A DNA stretch of 11,786 bases from Nitrososphaerales archaeon TH5888. GTDB lineage: Archaea > Thermoproteota > Nitrososphaeria > Nitrososphaerales > Nitrososphaeraceae. Of this stretch, positions 7,297 through 11,786 are shown one piece after another. Each line of letters starts with the position of its first letter. Position 1 is the stretch's first letter. Below the pieces are notes generated by a model, which saw only the letters and a program-made list of their open reading frames with translations, was not told the DNA's origin and ran no database searches. The DNA lies in assembly GCA_014523595.1 (NCBI GenBank), contig JAATVN010000024.1:1-11786 (forward strand), read 5' to 3'. Both the position numbers and the translations under genes were made by a program.

Positions 7297-7329
7297 AAAT
7301 ATTCTATATTAAGATATCTAAATATTCTA
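7297..7329. repeat. 10-bp direct repeat in the corA/Rieske divergent promoter
   Basis: AAATATTCTA occurs at 7297-7306 and again at 7320-7329, exactly 23 nt apart, with the palindrome AGATATCT (7312-7319) between them. The left copy overlaps a TATA-like sequence for corA (about 7303-7312 on the minus strand). The copies contain a symmetric AATATT core. This is what a two-site operator two helical turns apart could look like, but the region is AT-rich and chance is possible. Confidence 0.4.
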
Positions 7330-7373
7330 CAAATAATAAGAAAATTAAGTTAAAATAATACAGAATTATTTTT

Positions 7374-7688
7374 ATGATCATGGCAAAGGTAGTTGTTGGA
7401 AAAACCTCAGATGTCCAAGAAGGAAAGATGGTGCATATTACAGCAGGTGGAAAGGAAATAGTAATAACAAAATTGGATGGAAATTATTATGCAATGGACA
7501 ATATCTGCACTCACGCGGGAGCAGAGCTTCATGAGGGAGAACTGAATAATAGTGAGTTGACTTGTCCTTGGCATGGAGCAAAATGGGATATTAAAACAGG
7601 AAGTTTGATCTCGTTTCCCCAAAAATTAAAACCATTGCAGAGTCACAAAGTTTTGATAGAAAATGATACATTGTATGTAGAAATGTAG
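7374..7688 (+). CDS. Rieske-type [2Fe-2S] ferredoxin
   Basis: A 104-residue soluble single-domain Rieske protein of the type that carries electrons to oxygenases or other redox partners. It has the two cluster motifs CTHAG (C45, H47) and CPWHGAKW (C64, H67). The spacing and the flanking GELNNSELTCPWHG and FPQKLKPL segments are those of NirD/ferredoxin-like Rieske proteins. No signal peptide or transmembrane anchor is present, which excludes a cytochrome bc1-type subunit. Two starts are possible, ATG 7374 and ATG 7380; the second gives MAKVVV. The gene stands alone, with no oxygenase component beside it. It is divergent from corA with 110 bp between, and its physiological partner cannot be named. 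Confidence 0.95.
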   Translation: MIMAKVVVGKTSDVQEGKMVHITAGGKEIVITKLDGNYYAMDNICTHAGAELHEGELNNSELTCPWHGAKWDIKTGSLISFPQKLKPLQSHKVLIENDTLYVEM

Positions 7689-7815
7689 ATTCGAAACAAA
7701 TCCTGATATATTTATGACACTGTTATTGTAGGATTAAATTAAGAGTAATTGTATCAGATAATACCAACTTTAGTTAATACTATACTTTACTAAATTAAGG
7801 TACAGTAGTGCGAAT

Positions 7816-7859
7816 TCTGATTTAACCAGTATTAAGTTTTAATCGAAAGTTAAATCGGG
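7816..7859 (+). repeat. Nested inverted repeat downstream of the Rieske gene
   Basis: An 8-bp perfect inverted repeat (7819-7826 with 7849-7856) extends in RNA by U-G, C-G and U-G pairs to 11 pairs. Inside the 22-nt loop a second stem, ATTAA/TTAAT, lies at 7831-7835 and 7839-7843 around a 3-nt turn. This could be a structured 3' end or small RNA. It is AT-rich, so stability is modest. Confidence 0.4.
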
Positions 7860-8010
7860 TAACTAATCGCGTTAATAAACATTCATTTCATGCGCTAAGT
7901 AATTGGCAGTTTGATATAACCATTCGCTATCACGATTGATATTGTCTGTGTCCGCCTCCGACAAAAATTATGTCGAAAAACTTACGCATACAAGATCTAT
8001 AACACTAGAG

Positions 8011-8048
8011 ACTTGACATTATGGTAGTTAGCAATTGCACCATCAAGT
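8011..8048 (+). repeat. Bulged inverted repeat upstream of mpgS
   Basis: ACTTG (8011-8015) pairs with CAAGT (8044-8048), and ATGGT (8021-8025) pairs with ACCAT (8039-8043), leaving a 5-nt one-sided bulge and a 13-nt loop that contains the palindrome GCAATTGC (8031-8038). The same area also reads as an imperfect direct repeat: 8012-8024 and 8044-8056 share 9 of 13 bases. It lies about 170-210 bp upstream of mpgS and just before the 47-codon ORF. Confidence 0.35.
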
Positions 8049-8052
8049 CATA

Positions 8053-8196
8053 ATGGCAATTTGGGACAATCTAACAAATATGATCGTTACTCTTGTTTTC
8101 CTAAATAATCCAGACGGCATTAAAATCTTGGAAAAGTTGATATCATTGTTTTTGGTTTTGGACAATAAATTATTGATTTATATACACTTGCAATAA
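8053..8196 (+). CDS. Possible small hydrophobic protein (47 residues), doubtful
   Basis: An ATG at 8053 opens a 47-residue frame ending in TAA at 8194-8196. It has a hydrophobic N-terminal part (NMIVTLVFLNN) and a second amphipathic or hydrophobic stretch (ILEKLISLFLVL), so it could be a small membrane peptide. I see no ribosome-binding sequence or TATA box at the right distance, and its 3' end runs through the mpgS TATA box. AT-rich non-coding DNA readily gives such Leu/Ile-rich frames, so this is listed only as a candidate. Confidence 0.15.
   Translation: MAIWDNLTNMIVTLVFLNNPDGIKILEKLISLFLVLDNKLLIYIHLQ
8177..8185 (+). promoter_or_regulatory. TATA box for mpgS
   Basis: TTTATATAC is a near-ideal archaeal TATA element about 36-44 bp upstream of the mpgS ATG at 8221. 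It predicts a transcript start near 8208 and a leader of about a dozen nucleotides. Confidence 0.6.
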
Positions 8197-8220
8197 ATAT
8201 GGCATAACTGAATTAAAGAT

Positions 8221-9411
8221 ATGAAGCTTGATGTCCCTAGATTTACAGAAAGATTTGGATCAGTAAGTCTACATGGAGTGCAACGTGTCTACGAGCTAGA
8301 TTCTGGACACAAGAACAAACATGCAAAGACCGAGTCTGAAGTTATACGTTCTATTGATGATGAAATTATTTCTGGTATAGAATCAGAAATGGCGATTGTA
8401 ATTCCTATAAAAGGAGAACGTTTAAAGCTATTAGAAGGAGTACTGAGTGGTATCCCTCATGATTGTTTAACAATAATTGTATCAAATAGTCCCAGGGAAC
8501 CAATTGATAGATATAAATTAGAAAAACAGGCTTTTGAACAATTTAATAGATTCGCAGAAAAAAAATCAGTGATAATTCATCAAAAGGATCTAGGTCTTGC
8601 CAAGGCATTAGAAGAAGTTGGGTATACGGATCTTTTTGACCCGGAGAGTAAAATACGTAATGGTAAAGGAGAGGGCATGTTCATTGGCATGCTTCTTTCA
8701 AAAATGATGGGGAAAAAATATGTTGGATTCGTAGATTCTGACAATTATGTCCCAGGTGCTGTGAACGAATACACCAAAATATTCTCATCCGGGATTGCAC
8801 TATCATCAACACCTTACACTATGGTTCGTGTATCTTGGATATACAAACCGAAGATTTCGGAATCAGGTGTACGATTTTCTAAGTTAGGCAGAGTTTCAGA
8901 AATGACAAATCAATTCTTGAATTTAATGATATCATATTATACTGGATTTGAGACAGAAGTTATCAGAACAGGTAATTCTGGAGAACACTGCATGTCAATT
9001 CAATTAGCTGAATTGTTGACCTATTCGTCCGGTTTTTCAATCGAACCGTATGAGATAGTTAATTTATTGGAACAATTTGGTGGAATTACCCCGCCAGAGC
9101 ACAAGGATACTATGGAGAAAGGGGTGGAAGTTATGCAAATTGAAACACGCAATCCACATTTTCATGAAGAGAAGGGAGATTTGCATATAAAGGAGATGTT
9201 CTCTCAAGGTTGGGGGAGCATATTTCATAGTAAGTTATGTCATCCTGAATTGCGGGAAAAATTAAAGGCCGAGTTAATTTCAAGGGGAATTTTAGAAAAA
9301 GTAAAGGAGCCGCCGCAATTACCTAAAATGAGACCGTTCAAAAATATCGACATTTTGAAATTTGAGAAGATTTTAAAGGAACAAACCAATAGCCTTACAA
9401 TTTTCGAATAA
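8221..9411 (+). CDS. mpgS: Mannosyl-3-phosphoglycerate synthase
   Basis: Transfers mannose from GDP-mannose to 3-phosphoglycerate, the first step of the two-step route to the compatible solute mannosylglycerate. The 396-residue protein is full length for this GT-A-fold family (CAZy GT55). It opens with MKLDVPRFTERFGSV and has VIPIKGERLKLLEG (60-73), a nucleotide-sugar region IRNGKGEGMF (145-154), the metal-binding DSD in GFVDSDNYVPGA (D172, D174), a TGNSGEHCMS segment (250-259) and NPHFHEEKGD (311-320). The ATG at 8221 starts exactly at the conserved N-terminus. The dedicated phosphatase MpgP is neither fused nor adjacent here, so dephosphorylation must be encoded elsewhere. Salt, desiccation or temperature protection is the expected role, by analogy with other producers. 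Confidence 0.95.
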   Translation: MKLDVPRFTERFGSVSLHGVQRVYELDSGHKNKHAKTESEVIRSIDDEIISGIESEMAIVIPIKGERLKLLEGVLSGIPHDCLTIIVSNSPREPIDRYKLEKQAFEQFNRFAEKKSVIIHQKDLGLAKALEEVGYTDLFDPESKIRNGKGEGMFIGMLLSKMMGKKYVGFVDSDNYVPGAVNEYTKIFSSGIALSSTPYTMVRVSWIYKPKISESGVRFSKLGRVSEMTNQFLNLMISYYTGFETEVIRTGNSGEHCMSIQLAELLTYSSGFSIEPYEIVNLLEQFGGITPPEHKDTMEKGVEVMQIETRNPHFHEEKGDLHIKEMFSQGWGSIFHSKLCHPELREKLKAELISRGILEKVKEPPQLPKMRPFKNIDILKFEKILKEQTNSLTIFE

Positions 9412-9420
9412 TATTTTTCC
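9412..9420 (+). terminator. Possible oligo-T terminator after mpgS
   Basis: A T5 run at 9414-9418 begins 2 nt after the mpgS stop, followed by CC. Archaeal RNA polymerase often terminates at such runs. The run is short and the call is weak. Confidence 0.2.
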
Positions 9421-9477
9421 TTGATGTCGTTGAGCTATTGTAATTAGAATTTAGACTTACCCCATATTGAAATCCGA

Positions 9478-10299
9478 TTAATTACCTATTACGTCACAGG
9501 TTTCATTCTTCATTGCCTTACGAATAATCAATAGTGGCGTTCCAACCAAAATTGGAATGCTAATTGCAATAAATAAGCTTTGAAATGGGGCCAACGCGGA
9601 GACTACAGCGCTTGTACTAAATCCAACAAGCGCTGTAAATAGGCTTCCTGCACAAGTAGGACAACCGATGAATAATCCACTGAAGACCCCAAAAGTTGAA
9701 ACAATTGGAAATTTACTTTGAGAGTGGTTTCTGAACATTCTTAGCAAGCTCATATTTAGTGCAAAGTTAAAACCAACTAATACTGAAACGCTTATTGCAA
9801 GTATTAGATTTAAAGGAATTACTAAAATTGAGAATAATTCAGTCAGTTCTATAGTGACCATAGGAACGTATCCTGGATAATTACAACACAGTGTCACAAA
9901 AAGAGACGGAGCAGTATCGCCTGCAACGTCATCATGATAAATCAGGATTTGAGATAAGAAGCCAAAAAAGATACCATAGACAATAGATGAAACAACAAAT
10001 ATTCTCCAGTAAGTCTTGTTAGTCAAAATCTTTGAAATGTATCCAAGATAACTCTTTTTAGGTTCGGGTTTCAAAGATTCAGAGCGGAGGATCAAATAAG
10101 AACCGTATCCTATCGCAACTAGTGAAACCACAATTAGGAAGATAACCGCAGTTGCCAGGTTATACAATTTCGCAGTGTCAGATAATGATTGATTAGAACT
10201 CAACAATGAATACATGGAGAGAGAGAAAATAATGGAAAAAACGCTGATTGAAATAATGCGTATACCTCTGTTTCTCAGCGAATTATGATAATCCAACAT
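9478..10299 (-). CDS. Polytopic membrane protein with CPTC motif, function unknown
   Basis: A 273-residue protein (ATG 10299; two TTG codons lie three codons and two codons earlier) with about six or seven hydrophobic segments, roughly at 13-33, 46-71, 97-121, 150-180, 191-215 and 226-248. Its most conserved-looking stretch is FSGLFIGCPTCAGSLF (about 196-211), where C203 and C206 form a CxxC within or at the edge of a Gly-rich membrane helix. A CC pair (138-139) lies in an extramembrane loop with NYPGYVP. The CxxC could be redox-active or bind metal, but the protein is not recognisably CcdA, DsbB or VKOR. The gene stands alone between convergent mpgS and the divergent DUF151 gene. I do not recognise a named family. 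Confidence 0.75.
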   Translation of the reverse strand: MLDYHNSLRNRGIRIISISVFSIIFSLSMYSLLSSNQSLSDTAKLYNLATAVIFLIVVSLVAIGYGSYLILRSESLKPEPKKSYLGYISKILTNKTYWRIFVVSSIVYGIFFGFLSQILIYHDDVAGDTAPSLFVTLCCNYPGYVPMVTIELTELFSILVIPLNLILAISVSVLVGFNFALNMSLLRMFRNHSQSKFPIVSTFGVFSGLFIGCPTCAGSLFTALVGFSTSAVVSALAPFQSLFIAISIPILVGTPLLIIRKAMKNETCDVIGN

Positions 10300-10417
10300 T
10301 TCCAACAACCAAAAGTAAGTTGATTTATGAAAAACAATCCAATCTATATTAAGTTAATTCAATCAAACTTGTAATCTATTGGATAAAGTCTAAATTTATC
10401 GATGTATAAAAAAAAAT

Positions 10418-10843
10418 ATGGGCGAAACTTTCACAAGTGAAGGATTTGTTACAGCATCGATAAGCTTTGTTGGTTTCGTTGATAAACTTGGTCTAGAAGG
10501 GTTACTTACTTTAAAATCCGATGATGGAAGAGAATTTCCTATACGCGCATTTTCAGGAGAAGTCGCGAGACATATCCTGAGATTTAGAGAAGGAGACAAG
10601 AGTACCATACCTACAATTTATAACCTTATTGAAGAAATTTCATCCCTGCAGGATTTACTGTTATTAGAAGTAAGAATTTACAGAAATGGTCCTGTATTAA
10701 GGTCTAATCTCTATTTCAAAACTCGTAAGGAAATAATCACTTTGAGAAATTATCGTGCGTCGGATTCTATTGCTCTCGCTGTATTTTTTGATGTACCAAT
10801 AAAAGTAAGGAAAAATCTCTTTGAAGAAACAATCGAGCAATGA
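10418..10843 (+). CDS. DUF151 / bifunctional-nuclease-domain protein
   Basis: A 141-residue protein nearly filled by one BFN/DUF151 domain (about 15-137). It shows the GREFPIRAFSGEVARHILRF opening (37-56), the TIPTIYNLIEEI helix (63-74), a VRIYRNGPVLRSNLYF strand pair (85-100), and the signature RASDSIALAVFFDVPIKV (113-130), which corresponds to the usual RPSDAIALA. Members of this family have been reported to have DNase and RNase activity in plants, and the archaeal role is unknown. ATG at 10418 follows an A-rich tract. A TATA-like element around 10389-10399 would start transcription at or near the ATG, so the message is probably leaderless. The 3' end is 10 bp from purP, which converges on it. 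Confidence 0.85.
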   Translation: MGETFTSEGFVTASISFVGFVDKLGLEGLLTLKSDDGREFPIRAFSGEVARHILRFREGDKSTIPTIYNLIEEISSLQDLLLLEVRIYRNGPVLRSNLYFKTRKEIITLRNYRASDSIALAVFFDVPIKVRKNLFEETIEQ

Positions 10844-10853
10844 CATAGCTGAA

Positions 10854-11786
10854 TCAAGTGACTATCATGGATAGTTTGTTTGAGGCTATTGCATTCTTAA
10901 CTTCCATTGCAATCCTCCGGCCAATACCAAAAGTTTGACCGTAGGAATATTTTGTGTATGGAGAGGTTGTTGCCATTATAGGATTTCCAGGAACCCTGAG
11001 AGAAACATCATACACAACTATTTCTAGCTCAGGTGTGACAATGCTCTGTAGAGAAAATGGTCCGATTATTCCTGGTGGATATTCATTTCTAACAGCATTA
11101 GTAAATTTATCACCAAGCTCAAATACTTTTTCCAGCATAGACTCTCTGATGCTTGCAGGAGTATGACCTATTTCTATATGTTTTACCTCTGTATCAAATT
11201 CCAGTTGTTGTCTTGCAGGTAGCGCATTTAGATCATTGAGATTGGTCTGCAGTCTTCTTTCAATTCCTAAGAATTCGGTTTCAGGAGTCAGGGGTGAGGA
11301 GAAAAAATTAAAATTAAAATAGGTTCCTACTACAAATTCTTCAATTACAGACAGTTCCAGATCTTCCTTAGTGATCACCTTTTCTTTTATCTTATTTTCC
11401 GATTTTACCAGAAAATCTTGTGCTGAGCTGACTACAAAAAAAGCTCTCTCGAGCTTTCGTTCATATTCTTGAATCTTCACTATGGCTAATCCATTAATTT
11501 CAGAATAATTTTTGTAAATCTTTGGATGGTTTACTTGTGCTCGTTCCAGTAAAAAATACTGATTTCTATCATAACTCCTTTCTTCCGCACGAAATAAGTT
11601 CCTATTTCCAAGTATTGGTAATTGTAAATCATTTTCAATTGAATCGTACCCTAGATATGCAGTGAATGCACGATGTGGCACTATAATGCTATTAATTTCC
11701 TTAAGTTTGTTTTGATTTTCTTTGAAAAGTAGGTCTGAGAATTTATCTAATAAAATTATTTCATCTGCCAATCTCTTAAATCTCAG
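10854..11786 (-). CDS. purP: FAICAR synthetase PurP, N-terminus cut by window edge
   Basis: An archaeal ATP-grasp enzyme that formylates AICAR using formate and ATP, replacing the PurH transformylase step of purine synthesis. The frame stays open to the right edge (the last codons read upstream as LRFKRL), so about 30-50 N-terminal residues lie outside; 310 residues are visible. Landmarks are VPHRAFTAYLGYD (from visible residue 36), PILGNRNLFRAEER, ERAFFVVSSAQDF, EEFVVGTYFNFNFFSSPL, GHTPASIRESMLEKVF, the GPFSLQ element and the C-terminal GIGRRIAMEVKNAI. These match PurP throughout, including the Gly- and Arg-rich end. The TTG at 11771 is internal, not a start. Confidence 0.94.
   Translation of the reverse strand: MRFKRLADEIILLDKFSDLLFKENQNKLKEINSIIVPHRAFTAYLGYDSIENDLQLPILGNRNLFRAEERSYDRNQYFLLERAQVNHPKIYKNYSEINGLAIVKIQEYERKLERAFFVVSSAQDFLVKSENKIKEKVITKEDLELSVIEEFVVGTYFNFNFFSSPLTPETEFLGIERRLQTNLNDLNALPARQQLEFDTEVKHIEIGHTPASIRESMLEKVFELGDKFTNAVRNEYPPGIIGPFSLQSIVTPELEIVVYDVSLRVPGNPIMATTSPYTKYSYGQTFGIGRRIAMEVKNAIASNKLSMIVT

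Larger units (their letters stand above)
7689..8220. other. 532-bp gap without a confident gene
   Basis: I read both strands for short frames and RNA motifs. No tRNA T-loop, box C/D or rRNA-like stretch is apparent. It holds a weak TTTAGT/ACTAAA inverted repeat (7769-7774 with 7789-7794), the nested inverted repeat at 7816-7859, a small CGACA/TGTCG hairpin (7959-7963 with 7971-7975), the bulged repeat at 8011-8048, one 47-codon ORF at 8053-8196, and the mpgS TATA box. It is the longest non-coding stretch in the window. Confidence 0.5.

Noticed and set aside
7407..7622. Minus-strand Cys-rich frame opposite the Rieske gene
   Set aside because: Its cysteines come from the complement of Rieske codons; the Rieske frame has both cluster motifs.
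7959..7975. CGACA/TGTCG hairpin as a terminator
   Set aside because: It is followed by A rather than T on the plus strand, has only five pairs, and lies far from any gene end.
7689..8220. tRNA, CRISPR or mobile-element remnant in the long gap
   Set aside because: No T-loop consensus, no regularly spaced repeats, and no transposase-like frame or paired terminal repeats were seen.
10396..10608. Minus-strand frame opposite the DUF151 gene
   Set aside because: The plus-strand frame carries a complete DUF151 signature; this is a shadow with Ser/Pro-rich sequence.
10954..11166. Plus-strand frame opposite purP
   Set aside because: It lies within the conserved C-terminal part of PurP on the minus strand.

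Overview
The window most resembles a chromosomal stretch of an AT-rich ammonia-oxidising archaeon of the Nitrososphaerales, perhaps Nitrosocosmicus-like. That placement is inference from gene content: an archaeal PurP, a half-size archaeal CtaA, mannosyl-3-phosphoglycerate synthase, a SelD-related protein, a Sulfolobus aKMT-like methyltransferase, TATA boxes close to start codons, and short or absent leaders. I see no rRNA, tRNA, CRISPR array, insertion sequence or phage gene. Two genes are cut by the window edges: sat on the left and purP on the right.

Layout. Positions 1-1815 (minus strand) hold a tight cysH-sat pair for assimilatory sulfate activation and reduction. A SelD/AIR-synthase-superfamily protein diverges from it at 1973, followed by a HIT-family nucleotide hydrolase (to 3855). 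Next come three minus-strand genes: a HAD-fold protein that has lost its nucleophilic aspartate, a short heme A synthase, and a 61-residue Cys-rich mini-protein. A class I methyltransferase with an extra C-terminal region (5488-6255) converges on a CorA-type Mg2+ channel (6298-7263). CorA shares a 110-bp divergent promoter with a Rieske-type ferredoxin (7374-7688), and this promoter holds a 10-bp direct repeat with a 23-nt period. A 532-bp gap (7689-8220) contains several inverted repeats and one weak 47-codon ORF. After it come mpgS (compatible solute synthesis), a minus-strand polytopic membrane protein with a CPTC motif, a DUF151/bifunctional-nuclease-like protein, and purP on the minus strand, converging on the DUF151 gene.

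How the genes fit together. Most are single-gene housekeeping units. The clearest functional group is sulfur: ATP sulfurylase makes APS, the CysH-type reductase turns APS (or PAPS) into sulfite, and the divergent SelD-related protein may also serve sulfur metabolism (inference). CtaA supplies heme A for a terminal oxidase, the Rieske ferredoxin carries electrons, CorA imports Mg2+, MpgS makes the precursor of mannosylglycerate, and PurP performs the archaeal formylation step of purine synthesis.

No large unknown system is evident. The items most worth a second look are the probable HAD pseudoenzyme, the in-frame TAG just ahead of the SelD-related gene's TTG start, the operator-like repeat between corA and the Rieske gene, the structured 532-bp gap, and two uncharacterised proteins (the CPTC membrane protein and the Cys-rich mini-protein).
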